Assembly: GCF_903994045.1 (NCBI RefSeq)
Contig: NZ_CAJEWD010000007.1
Span: 98,886-162,885, forward strand
Length of the DNA: 64,000 nucleotides
Direction: 5' to 3'
Source: Jeotgalicoccus meleagridis
GTDB taxonomy: Bacteria; Bacillota; Bacilli; Staphylococcales; Salinicoccaceae
The position numbers were made by a program, and so were the translations under genes. The notes beneath the pieces are model-generated. The model was not told where the DNA came from. It saw only the letters and a program-made list of their open reading frames with translations, and searched no databases. Below are positions 44,038 to 52,242 of this stretch, piece by piece; position 1 is the first letter of the stretch; every line of letters starts with the position of its first letter.

Positions 44038-44552
44038 TTTTATGTTTCAATTTATATGTTTTTGTAAACAGGTATTTGAAATTTCGTGATTGTAATAAAA
44101 ATGAAAATCAAAAATTATTGTTAGTTATTAAAAATCCATATATTCTGAAAAATATTACTCATTTTTTTACGTCTTTTCCTTAAAAAAAGCATTGTTATTT
44201 TTCACGATTTGAGAGCAAAGAGGATTGTACTGTTCTTATCCCTTGAGCTAGTTGACTTCTTCCATAATATAAGTAAAAAGACACGACTCTATGCAATCGA
44301 TTACAACGTATAGATGAAATTCCTTCATACAAAACTTACTGGAATTAAATAGAAAATATTTGTCTAAAGTGTGAACGCATCCTGTTCTACAGTGAAAATT
44401 TTATTAGAAATTCTAAAATAATTTTTGATATAGTTTTTAACAGACTAATAAATTTCATTTGAAGTACCGTAATAACAGGATAGTAATTTCTTGTTTTTAT
44501 GTATTTTGCAAAATTGTTACGTCAAAATATATAGGAATAGGAAGTAATAAGC
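44038..44552. other. AT-rich intergenic region before the MFS gene
   Basis: 515 bp, strongly AT-rich, with stops in all frames and no tRNA, clear terminator or repeat that I can support. It presumably holds the promoters of the HTH gene (leftward) and the exporter (rightward), but no promoter stands out. Confidence 0.6.
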
Positions 44553-45965
44553 ATGGATTCACATTTAAAAGTAGGTCATCCAAATTTCATGGCAGCTATT
44601 TTAATGATTGGGACTTTTATCGGTTTATTCGGTGAAACAGCATTAAACATGGCATTGACCAATATCATGGATGATTTTTCAGTTAGCGCAAGTATAGGAC
44701 AATGGTTAACTACCGGATATTTACTAGTGTTAGCAATTCTCGTACCCTTATCATCATATTTAGTCCGTTGGTTTACAACGCGTCAACTCGTATCAGGAGC
44801 ACTTATCGTATCAATAGTCGGAGCACTGATTGCAGCGATTGCACCAAGTTTTTCAGTCTTATTAATTGGCCGTTTAATTCAAGCAATCGGCACAGGGGTC
44901 TTTTTACCACTGATGTTTAGTGTTGTACTCATGATTTTCCCTATGCATAAACGTGGAGCAGTGATGGGGATCGTCGGTTTAGTCATTACAGCAGGACCGG
45001 CATTAGGACCAACTTTAAGTGGTTTAATTATCAGTGCATCAAGCTGGAATTTTATCTTCGTCGTTATGATGATTTTAAATCTAATTTTATTAATACTCGG
45101 TGCACCAAAAATGGAAAATGTATCGAATATTACTAAACCAAAAATTGATATATTATCACTAATTTTATCTACAGTCGCATTCGGAGGTATTGTTTACGCA
45201 CTTGCAACATTGGCAGAACTTCCTTTATCAGATTGGTCGGTATGGGTGCCTTTTGCAGCAGGCATACTTGCCTTAATATTATTTACAGTTCGTCAGTTTA
45301 AGATGGATGAACCGATGATTAATTTGACTGTTTTTAAATATCCAATGTTTGCAGTTGGAACAATTTTAATGTTCGCGACCTTATTTATAATTTTATCTGT
45401 AGCAATACTCATTCCACTTTACTTTAAGAGTGTATTAGCTTACACAGCCATCGTTGCTGGACTCTTAATGCTACCAGCCAACTTTTTAAACATCGTCATG
45501 TCACCTGTTGTAGGATCGAGTTTTGATAAAGTAGGCGCGCGTGTCTTTACTCGTCTCGGATTCACACTAATTACAATTGCTGCGATTATTTTAATTATGA
45601 TTATTTCAGCATCCACACCAGTGTGGCAGGTGGTTGCAGCGCTATGTATCTTATTTGTCGGTGTATCAATGACAATTATGCCTGCACAGACCAATGCAAT
45701 GAATCAACTACCACCACAATTGTATGCAGATGGCTCTGCAGCTATGAATACATTGACTCAAGTAGCAGGCGCAGCAGGCACAGCAGTCGCAATTACATTG
45801 TTTACTGCCGGACAGAATAAATATATACAAGAATTTGGTGCAGAAGTCCCTGCTGATTTTTTAGCAGGTGGAATCAACTTTGCATTTTATGCAGTATTGA
45901 TCACCGGTATTGTTGGATTAATTATTTCACTTTTTATTAAGAATAGTAGACCGTTGGTTAAATAG
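44553..45965 (+). CDS. MFS multidrug exporter, DHA2 (14-helix) family
   Basis: 470-aa proton-coupled efflux protein of the EmrB/QacA type, with about 14 membrane helices. Motif A appears in degenerate form after helix 2, and the antiporter motif C is clear as VITAGPALGPTLSGLI near 147-162. Substrates cannot be deduced. The ribosome site is weak (AGGAAG). Monocistronic, with a terminator behind it. Confidence 0.9.
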   Translation: MDSHLKVGHPNFMAAILMIGTFIGLFGETALNMALTNIMDDFSVSASIGQWLTTGYLLVLAILVPLSSYLVRWFTTRQLVSGALIVSIVGALIAAIAPSFSVLLIGRLIQAIGTGVFLPLMFSVVLMIFPMHKRGAVMGIVGLVITAGPALGPTLSGLIISASSWNFIFVVMMILNLILLILGAPKMENVSNITKPKIDILSLILSTVAFGGIVYALATLAELPLSDWSVWVPFAAGILALILFTVRQFKMDEPMINLTVFKYPMFAVGTILMFATLFIILSVAILIPLYFKSVLAYTAIVAGLLMLPANFLNIVMSPVVGSSFDKVGARVFTRLGFTLITIAAIILIMIISASTPVWQVVAALCILFVGVSMTIMPAQTNAMNQLPPQLYADGSAAMNTLTQVAGAAGTAVAITLFTAGQNKYIQEFGAEVPADFLAGGINFAFYAVLITGIVGLIISLFIKNSRPLVK

Positions 45966-45972
45966 TGGTTAT

Positions 45973-46020
45973 AAAACGTCTCTTAAGTTGGTATTAAGTC
46001 CAACTTGAGAGGCGTTTTTA
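45973..46020 (+). terminator. Terminator after the MFS gene
   Basis: AAAACG..CTC..AAGTTGG pairs with CCAACTT..GAG..CGTTTT, followed by Ts. Confidence 0.8.
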
Positions 46021-46097
46021 ATTATAAAGAGATATTCTTCTTCTTTACCGTATAGGGTATTATGGTTAGAATTAATTTATCATTAGGGAGGAATGTT

Positions 46098-46727
46098 ATG
46101 GATAATTTTATTAAAAAAATAAAAGAGAAAATCGATTCGGTTGATGAGACTATATTCATAGCTATTTCTGGTCATGGGGCAGCAGGTAAAACTTCATTTG
46201 CTCAAAAATTATGTGAAGAATTGAAAGAGCCATATAATTATTTGAACACTGATTCATACATTATAGAGGGTAAGTATCTTCACAATACCTTGGCGAGTTA
46301 CAAAGTAGATGGTCAGGTATCTCAATATAAAATTACTGCTTGTATGCCTATACGTCATGAGTTAGCCAGCCTAGAAAGGGATATACAGCTACTGAGAAAT
46401 GGTGATGATCTTATTACGATAGATAAGCCATGGGATCCTCAAAAAATTTTAAAAGGGAGAAGGAAGATAACTATTGTAGAAGGAATGTCTGTTGCTTTCC
46501 TAGAGCCATTTGATTTCGATTTATCAATATACATTTATACGGATTCAGAAACTGAACTTCGACGTCGAAAAATTAGGGATATTGGTGATCGTGGCAGAGA
46601 TTTAAATACTTTAATCGCTGCTCAGGAACATAGGCGTCACCAATATGATTTGTTTATGCACCCTCTAAAAGATAAATTTGAGAATATAATTGATTACTCT
46701 GATGATGTATTTAGAGTTATTAAATAA
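46098..46727 (+). CDS. Uridine kinase-like P-loop kinase
   Basis: 209-aa NTP-binding kinase. Walker A GHGAAGKTSF is near residues 25-34, a substrate-binding NTDSYI segment near 52-57, and a lid-like RRRKIRDIGDRGRD near 156-169. It resembles the uridine kinase/phosphoribulokinase group, but is an outlier, not the housekeeping Udk. ATG 46098 has a GGGAGGA site; the longer frame from 46062 includes that site. The substrate is uncertain. Confidence 0.75.
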   Translation: MDNFIKKIKEKIDSVDETIFIAISGHGAAGKTSFAQKLCEELKEPYNYLNTDSYIIEGKYLHNTLASYKVDGQVSQYKITACMPIRHELASLERDIQLLRNGDDLITIDKPWDPQKILKGRRKITIVEGMSVAFLEPFDFDLSIYIYTDSETELRRRKIRDIGDRGRDLNTLIAAQEHRRHQYDLFMHPLKDKFENIIDYSDDVFRVIK

Positions 46728-46763
46728 GACCCTTAGGTATCAGGTTATACTGAAGGGTCTTAT
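46724..46763. terminator. Bidirectional terminator
   Basis: AATAAGACCCTT / AAGGGTCTTAT between the convergent kinase and mazG genes; T-rich on both sides. Confidence 0.85.
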
Positions 46764-46766
46764 ATC

Positions 46767-47087
46767 TTATTCCACAGAATAACGATCATTTAATTTTTCT
46801 GTATGAGCCTTGAACACTTCTTCTAAAGAAATGTCGTATTTATTCGCAATCACAGCGACGTTACCTAGCACATCTCCGAGTTCTCCTATAAGTTCTTCGC
46901 GGTTATTATTATAGGTTTCTTCTCTTTCATCTGGTCTATCTCGTCCGATTTCTAAAGCGCGAATGGCTCTAGCAACTTCGCCAGTTTCTTCTGCAAGAAA
47001 ACCGATTCTGACAAAAATATCTAAATCAGACCATCCTCTTTGTTTATAATATTCTCTCACCCAGTCTTGAAATTCACTCGCATTCAT
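46767..47087 (-). CDS. MazG-like nucleotide pyrophosphohydrolase
   Basis: 106 aa, all-alpha NTP pyrophosphatase fold. Metal-binding motif EETGEVARAI near 31-40 and ELGDVLGNV near 69-77. Short single-domain form as in many phages and Firmicutes. ATG 47087 has a GGGAGGAA site; the longer in-frame start at 47102 overlaps that site. Confidence 0.9.
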   Translation of the reverse strand: MNASEFQDWVREYYKQRGWSDLDIFVRIGFLAEETGEVARAIRALEIGRDRPDEREETYNNNREELIGELGDVLGNVAVIANKYDISLEEVFKAHTEKLNDRYSVE

Positions 47088-47184
47088 AAAAATTCCTCCC
47101 ACACAATAGTCGGTCTTATTATAACAATGGAAAAACTAATCGTATAGACGATAAAATGCTCAAAAAAGTAATGATATTTTTATC

Positions 47185-47214
47185 TTTACTTATCGAACGT
47201 ATGTTCTATATAAT
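47185..47214 (+). promoter_or_regulatory. SOS-type promoter of yolD copy 2
   Basis: TTTACT (47185-47190), 18-bp spacer, TATAAT (47209-47214). The LexA box CGAACGTATGTTCT (47194-47207) has a perfect GAAC-N4-GTTC core and fills the spacer. Confidence 0.8.
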
Positions 47215-47234
47215 TATGACTAAGAGGTGATGAC

Positions 47235-47633
47235 ATGGGGGATAATTATAGTGATTTAGATTACCGTAAATTGCCAGCTGATCAATTAAACAATAATATC
47301 CCTGAAGGTCGTGGCATGATTAAGTGGGCCCCGTTCGCAACCATGCCGGAGCAGTTTGAGAATATTAATCATATGATTGAGTCGCAGAGTCATCTAGCTG
47401 AACCTTACTTAACAGAGGACTTACTTCAGGAATTAGAATTGAAATTACGGGAACTGCTCAACTGTAATGTAATTTTACGATATTGGCATGATGGATATGA
47501 GCATCAGATTGAATGCAGAATTGAGCATATCGATAATTGGAGTAGGGTAGTGACGGTATCTAAGAGTGTGCATTTAATACATGTTGAATTTGGTCACATA
47601 TACAGTGTAGATAAGTATGATTATTTGCCTTAA
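47235..47633 (+). CDS. YolD-like protein, copy 2
   Basis: 132 aa (start ATG 47235, SD GAGGTGATG), about 70 percent identical by eye to copy 1 at 39798, including GRGMIKWAPFATMPEQ and EHIDNWSRVVTVSK. It has the same SOS-type promoter design. No Y-family polymerase gene lies beside it. A GACTTAC/GTAAGTC inverted repeat follows at about 47688-47721. Confidence 0.85.
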   Translation: MGDNYSDLDYRKLPADQLNNNIPEGRGMIKWAPFATMPEQFENINHMIESQSHLAEPYLTEDLLQELELKLRELLNCNVILRYWHDGYEHQIECRIEHIDNWSRVVTVSKSVHLIHVEFGHIYSVDKYDYLP

Positions 47634-47745
47634 AGGTGATGGTGAGTTAAAGCCTACCTCTGCTAACAGCCACCTATTAGTTTCCGACTTACATTAAATG
47701 GGTAAGTTTAAAGTAAGTCAAAGACAAACTAGAAGGTGATTGATT

Positions 47746-48378
47746 ATGAAAAAATCTCGTAAAATATCGAAATTGAAAGAGAAAAAAGCAGATATAAAAA
47801 ATGTGAAGATGGATAAGGCTTTAGGTCAAGCTTGGTTTAGAACGGACGCGGAGGATGGAAATAAAAGAAGGTATTTCTTAGAACGTCGTTGGGGTAAAGG
47901 CAGTAAGGTGCTTGGTGTCATTCTCATGCACCCAAGTGATGCTGATGCAGCAATCTTAGATCAGTCAACCAACAAGGTAGGGCTTTTTGCCGTGAATTCT
48001 GATGACTACGATGCCATGTATGTCATCAATCTTTCTCCTATATTTGTGAAGGACTCTAAATCACTCATCAAGATGGATGAAGAGCATTTTGATGACACGG
48101 ATTATAAGGATCAAAAGAAAGCATTTAAGACAGTATTCAATAGTGCGGATGATATCGTCCTTGCCTGGGGTGAAGTCGGCCAAAGGTTGTTCGATAAAAA
48201 GATAAAAGACGATAAAGATTTTTCTAAGCTGTTTAAGAAGCATTTAAAAGAAAAACAATTCCTCATTTCCGATGCGAATGATAGTGAAAATAACCCTCGG
48301 TTCCCTTACCATCCAGCAAGTCATGGTGATATGTCGTTTATCAACGGCAATGATTTTGTCAAAGAATGGCTAGAATAA
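47746..48378 (+). CDS. DUF1643-family protein
   Basis: 210 aa. The family signature is present: RRYFLERRWGKGSKVLGVILMHPSDADA near 43-70, and later VLAWGEVG and YHPASHGDM. DUF1643 proteins are common on phages, plasmids and genomic islands; the biochemical role is unknown. ATG 47746 follows AGAAGGTGA; a TTG 6 nt upstream overlaps that site. Confidence 0.85.
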   Translation: MKKSRKISKLKEKKADIKNVKMDKALGQAWFRTDAEDGNKRRYFLERRWGKGSKVLGVILMHPSDADAAILDQSTNKVGLFAVNSDDYDAMYVINLSPIFVKDSKSLIKMDEEHFDDTDYKDQKKAFKTVFNSADDIVLAWGEVGQRLFDKKIKDDKDFSKLFKKHLKEKQFLISDANDSENNPRFPYHPASHGDMSFINGNDFVKEWLE

Positions 48379-48388
48379 AACTGTAGTG

Positions 48389-48421
48389 AACCCCTTAAAA
48401 ATTTCATTTTAAGGGGTTTTA
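48389..48421 (+). terminator. Terminator after the DUF1643 gene
   Basis: AACCCCTTAAAA / TTTTAAGGGGTT, 12-bp perfect stem, then TTTT. Confidence 0.85.
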
Positions 48422-48504
48422 TTATGTAAGAAAATTAATAAACACTTCGTTTTCTAAATAAACATGGTATAATATTTACATTATATTGTAAATGAGGGAA
48501 AGAA

Positions 48505-49923
48505 GTGTTAGTTTTATTTCTGTTTTTAGCTTTCATGTGTTTCGTAGTTTCTTATCTTGTATTTAGCTTTTATCTTCACGCTAAATATACAGATAAAGAA
48601 GCTTATATGGAAAAAGGTCAGCTGGTAGATGATAAGAAAACCATGCTAGGCGCCTTTATTTTCTGTATTAGTTTTAGTATTATTTTCCTGTTAATAATTA
48701 CCATGGTTTCATCTACTGTAGGGATGCAAGATTTCTGGGTGGCAATTGTACTTTACCTCTTAGTGTCCTACATTACGAGTCTGCTCACTGCAAGACAGCA
48801 AAAGAAAAAATATCAACGCAATGATTTTAAGAGATTGAATCGTAATAGTCTAATTCTCCTAATCATTACTTTTATATTTTTTGGTGTGACAGATGATTCG
48901 ATTGAAACTTCCTCAAGTGAATCCACTGCAGGTGAAGCGGTGGAGCAAACAGAAGAAGTGGATGAAGAAGAGACTGATCAAGCAGCTATAGAGAAAGAAA
49001 AAAAAGCTGAAGAAAAAGCGGCGGCTGAGAGGGAAAAAGAAGCTGAAGCTGAAAAGGAAAAGGCTGAACAAGAGCAAGCGGCTAAAGAACAGGCAGCCAA
49101 AGAAAAAGCGGAGAAAGAAAAACAAGAACGCATCGCTCAAGAGAAGAAAGAAAAAGAGCAGGCGGAAAAAGAGAAAGCCGAGAAAGAACGTTTAGAGAAA
49201 GAAAAGGCTGAACAAGAAAAAGCTGAAAAAGCGAAGGCTGAAGAGGAAGCTAAACAGAGTGGGCTCATACCGGTCACTCTATACAGGGTAGTCGATGGAG
49301 ATACGGTTGATGTTTTCGATGAAAATGGGGAAGTCATTAAATTAAGATTACTCTTAATTGATACACCTGAAACTGTTCATCCAAGAAAACCTGTTGAACC
49401 ATTTGGTCCTGAAGCATCTGCGAGATTGACTGAATTACTTAACTCCGGTGAACAGCTGTCTATAGAATATGATGACGGTGCTAAAACCGATCACTACGAT
49501 CGACATTTAGTATATTTATACGTTGGAGATACTAGTGTTCATGAGGTTTTACTTGAAGAAGGACTTGCAAGAGTCGGCTATATTTACGAACAGCAAAGAT
49601 ATCTAGATGACTTTAGAGCAAAAGAGCAAATTGCTAAAGACCAGCAAATTGGAATTTGGTCATTACCTGGATATGTGAATGAAGCAGGAGAGGGCTTTAA
49701 TTCTGAGAGTGAAACAGAATCGACGGTTGAGAATGAAAGTTCTACTTCTAACAACAGTCAAACTAGCGGTAGTGGTGAAGTGAACACAGCTCCAGGGGGC
49801 GTAGAATTCTTTAATAACTGTACTGAATTAAACGCAGTATATCCTGATGGTGTTTCAAGTGCTCATGCTGCTTATCAAAGTAAAATGGATAGAGATAAAG
49901 ACAACTGGGCTTGTGAAAAATAA
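48505..49923 (+). CDS. Membrane-anchored thermonuclease with Excalibur domain
   Basis: 472 aa, GTG start with a GAGGG site. Four parts: an N-terminal region of four membrane helices (about 1-130); a Glu/Lys/Ala-rich, highly charged coiled coil (about 150-250); a staphylococcal-nuclease domain (about 255-395) with VVDGDTVDV, LRLLLIDTPE and YDRHLVYLY supplying the Asp, Arg and Glu of the active site; and, after a Ser/Thr linker, an Excalibur calcium-binding motif ending DRDKDNWACE. The nuclease and Excalibur pair is common; the four-helix anchor with a long charged stalk is less so. Confidence 0.9.
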   Translation: MLVLFLFLAFMCFVVSYLVFSFYLHAKYTDKEAYMEKGQLVDDKKTMLGAFIFCISFSIIFLLIITMVSSTVGMQDFWVAIVLYLLVSYITSLLTARQQKKKYQRNDFKRLNRNSLILLIITFIFFGVTDDSIETSSSESTAGEAVEQTEEVDEEETDQAAIEKEKKAEEKAAAEREKEAEAEKEKAEQEQAAKEQAAKEKAEKEKQERIAQEKKEKEQAEKEKAEKERLEKEKAEQEKAEKAKAEEEAKQSGLIPVTLYRVVDGDTVDVFDENGEVIKLRLLLIDTPETVHPRKPVEPFGPEASARLTELLNSGEQLSIEYDDGAKTDHYDRHLVYLYVGDTSVHEVLLEEGLARVGYIYEQQRYLDDFRAKEQIAKDQQIGIWSLPGYVNEAGEGFNSESETESTVENESSTSNNSQTSGSGEVNTAPGGVEFFNNCTELNAVYPDGVSSAHAAYQSKMDRDKDNWACEK

Positions 49924-49938
49924 ATCCTAAAAAATTCG

Positions 49939-49977
49939 AGACCGTTTATCTACAATATTTTGTAGACGAGCGGTCTC
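49939..49977 (+). terminator. Terminator after the nuclease gene
   Basis: GAGACCG / CGGTCTC with an inner TCTACAA / TTGTAGA helix. Confidence 0.75.
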
Positions 49978-50048
49978 ATCTTTCTGAAAGCTTGAAAATA
50001 TTATATAATCAAAATTACATATATATACATCTAGAATAGAGGAGAATT

Positions 50049-50603
50049 ATGCTAAGACCAATACTTTACATATTAGCAATTGTGATTGCTAACTTTATTA
50101 CAGCTTATTTTGCACCACTTGTATTAGGGATTTTTATCATTCCGTGGGGAACAGTTTTCGTTGGACTGACTTTTGTATTTAGAGACCTAGTTCAACTTCA
50201 ATATGGTAGACGAAAAACCTACTATATTATTGCGGTCGGTTTAGGTATATCCGTACTTATGTCAATCTTCTACGGAGACATGCTACCGATTACGATCGCC
50301 TCAAGCTTATCGTTTATTTTATCAGAAGTAGTGGATACAGAGATTTTTACAAGATTTAAATTGGGATTTTATAACAGAATTATGTTATCCGGTGTTCTAG
50401 GCGGACTCGTCGATAGCATCGTCTTTATAATCATTGGATTGTCTCCATTATTTACAGGCATTTTGACTTGGGAACAAGTTCCTTATGCAATGCTCGGCCA
50501 GCTTGTATTTAAAGTCCTATCCCAGTTGATTACACTATTTGTCATTCACTTTGGATTTAGAAAAATTAAAGAAGAAGCGGATGAAAAGTTGAGTTATTCG
50601 TAG
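50049..50603 (+). CDS. VUT/YhhQ-family membrane transporter
   Basis: 184 aa, about six membrane helices. The opening ANFITAYFAPLVLG..IPWGTVFVGLTFVFRDLVQ matches the VUT family, whose YhhQ members import queuosine precursors. Substrate unproven. SD AGAGGAG. Followed by a terminator and then the 41-bp repeat arrays. Confidence 0.8.
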   Translation: MLRPILYILAIVIANFITAYFAPLVLGIFIIPWGTVFVGLTFVFRDLVQLQYGRRKTYYIIAVGLGISVLMSIFYGDMLPITIASSLSFILSEVVDTEIFTRFKLGFYNRIMLSGVLGGLVDSIVFIIIGLSPLFTGILTWEQVPYAMLGQLVFKVLSQLITLFVIHFGFRKIKEEADEKLSYS

Positions 50604-50657
50604 GGGTTTGGATAGGTTAAAATTATTTTGAAGAAATTTAAGAGTTAAGTTCTATAT

Positions 50658-50693
50658 TTCCCTGTCCAAACAGTTTTTGGTCAGGGAATTTTT
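50658..50693 (+). terminator. Terminator after the VUT gene
   Basis: TTCCCTG / CAGGGAA stem with inner complementarity, followed by TTTTT. Confidence 0.75.
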
Positions 50694-50722
50694 ATGAAAT
50701 GAACATGATGAGGATTTTACCT

Positions 50723-51091
50723 GGACTTCGTTCGACGCTTATTGTCCTGATAAGCGTTTACCAGGACTTCGTTCAGCGCTCATTGTCTTGATAAGCGTTT
50801 ACATGGACTTCGTTCAGTTCTCATTGTCCTGATAAGCGTTTATCTGGACTTCGTTCAGCGCTCATTGTCTTGATAAGCGTTTACATGGACATCGTTCAGT
50901 TCTCATTGTCCTGATAAGCGTTTATCTGGACTTCGTTCAGCGCTCATTGTCTTGATAAGCGTTTACATGGACTTCGTTCAGTTCTCATTGTCCTGATAAG
51001 CGTTTATCTGGACTTCGTTTGACGCTCATTGAACCGATAGCGCGTTATCAGGACATCGTTCAGTTCTCATTGTCCTGATAAATTTTTTAAC
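50723..51091. repeat. Tandem array of nine 41-bp units (array C)
   Basis: GGAC(T/A)TCG begins units at 50723, 50764, 50805, 50846, 50887, 50928, 50969, 51010 and 51051, always 41 bp apart. Typical content: CGTTCAGCGCTCATTGTC then TGATAAGCGTTTA. Two subtypes (GCGCTCATTGTCTTG..ACAT and GTTCTCATTGTCCTG..TATCT) alternate, giving an 82-bp higher-order period. Non-coding. An inverted relative is at 63655-63935. Confidence 0.92.
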
Positions 51092-51216
51092 CTGGATAAA
51101 CTGGACCCCATATACTGGACATCGAGTGCCTGAATTTCAAAATTAATGGACATCCAGTCCTTCATCCGTTTTACTTAAGGACACAGATGAACTTTTCCAT
51201 CAAAAATACGGACTCC
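51092..51216. repeat. Bridge between the two 41-bp arrays
   Basis: 125 bp of unique-looking DNA that recurs, reverse-complemented and diverged, at 63541-63655. The best-kept part is AATTTCAAAATTAATGGACA (51133-51152), matching TGTCCATTAATTTTGAAATT at 63601-63620. Confidence 0.8.
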
Positions 51217-51421
51217 GGAGGACAATGAGCAACTCTCATTGAACTGCCAGCACTCCCGGAGGACGATGAGCACTTCTCATTGAACCGCCAGCGTCCCCGG
51301 AGGACAATGAGCACTTCTCATTGAACTGCCAGCACTCTCGGAGGACAATGAGCAACTCTCATTGAACCGCCAGCGTTCCCGGAGGACGATGAGCACTCCA
51401 CATTGAACCGCCAGCCTCCTT
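51217..51421. repeat. Tandem array of five 41-bp units (array D)
   Basis: GGAGGAC starts units at 51217, 51258, 51299, 51340 and 51381, 41 bp apart. Each unit carries a short perfect inverted repeat CAATGAG-N5-CTCATTG (some units vary by a base) and a CCGCCAGC-type spacer. The period equals array C although the sequence differs. Between 51422 and 51627 I see no gene or repeat. Confidence 0.92.
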
Positions 51422-51627
51422 CAATCAACCAACCCACCAACCCCCACAACAATGTGACTTTTTTTCATATAAATGTTATTCTAAATAGCTCGAAAGGTAT
51501 TATAGATTGTGTTAATATATCTTTTATCTTGATATGAATTAAAGTGCGAAAAACACACGAAACATACACATACAAAATCACAAAACAAATACAAAAACAC
51601 ATTGATTTAACTAAGAGGAGACTTACC

Positions 51628-52242
51628 ATGAATAAATTTGATGAACAAATTTTAGTCGTAGATAGAGATAGTCTATTCAATAATGAAGAAAACACTTTTA
51701 ACGGCTTTATTTCAAAGGATGACACTCGTTACCAGGAAATTGTGAAAACTTTTAAAGATTTCCAAGTGAAGCGCCGTGGTGATATGGAGGAAGATCCTTC
51801 TTTTAAGCAGTTAATTAGCTACTGCATTATCGCTAATGGTGATGAGACTTTGGTCTACAAACGCTTAGAGGGTGGCGGTGAACAGAGACTGCATGGTCTT
51901 TTATCAATCGGCATCGGTGGCCATATGAATGATGTTGTAGATGAAAAGACTATAGAGGATAAACTTCGCATCAACGCTTTAAGGGAGTTAAACGAAGAGG
52001 TTGGCCTAGATGAAGCAGATGTGGAAGGTTTTGGCATTCATGGTTTAATCAATGATGATAACAATGAAGTGGGTAAAGTTCACATTGGTCTTGTTCTAAA
52101 GGTTGAAGTGGATAAGGATAAGATTGTGAATAAGGAAGAAGATACGATTGAATTGACATGGGCGAAAAATGATCTGTTATCAACCATGTCTCCTTTTGAA
52201 TCTTGGAGTGAATTGATTATTCGTGATGCATATGGACAATAA
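51628..52242 (+). CDS. NUDIX hydrolase
   Basis: 204 aa from ATG 51628 (AGAGGAG site); a longer frame to 51544 lacks support. NUDIX box: GGHMNDV.. then RELNEEVGL (about 92-122), giving the G-x5-E-type start and REx2EE core. Substrate unknown; likely hydrolyses a nucleoside diphosphate derivative. It overlaps the next gene. Confidence 0.85.
   Translation: MNKFDEQILVVDRDSLFNNEENTFNGFISKDDTRYQEIVKTFKDFQVKRRGDMEEDPSFKQLISYCIIANGDETLVYKRLEGGGEQRLHGLLSIGIGGHMNDVVDEKTIEDKLRINALRELNEEVGLDEADVEGFGIHGLINDDNNEVGKVHIGLVLKVEVDKDKIVNKEEDTIELTWAKNDLLSTMSPFESWSELIIRDAYGQ

Noticed and set aside
44250..44290. Possible promoter (TTGACT near a TATAA-like box) in the region before the MFS gene
   Set aside because: Spacing is poor and it is about 260 bp from the gene in very AT-rich DNA where such matches occur by chance.
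48913..49337. Reverse-strand open frames within the thermonuclease gene
   Set aside because: They mirror the low-complexity Glu/Lys/Ala-coding stretch and have no ribosome sites or domains.
50723..51421. CRISPR array
   Set aside because: Units are contiguous and conserved along all 41 bp; there are no variable spacers and no cas genes in the window.
50723..51421. Type III toxin-antitoxin (ToxI-like) repeat RNA
   Set aside because: The repeat length is near that of ToxI repeats, but no ToxN/AbiQ-like gene or suitable promoter-terminator arrangement lies beside the arrays.
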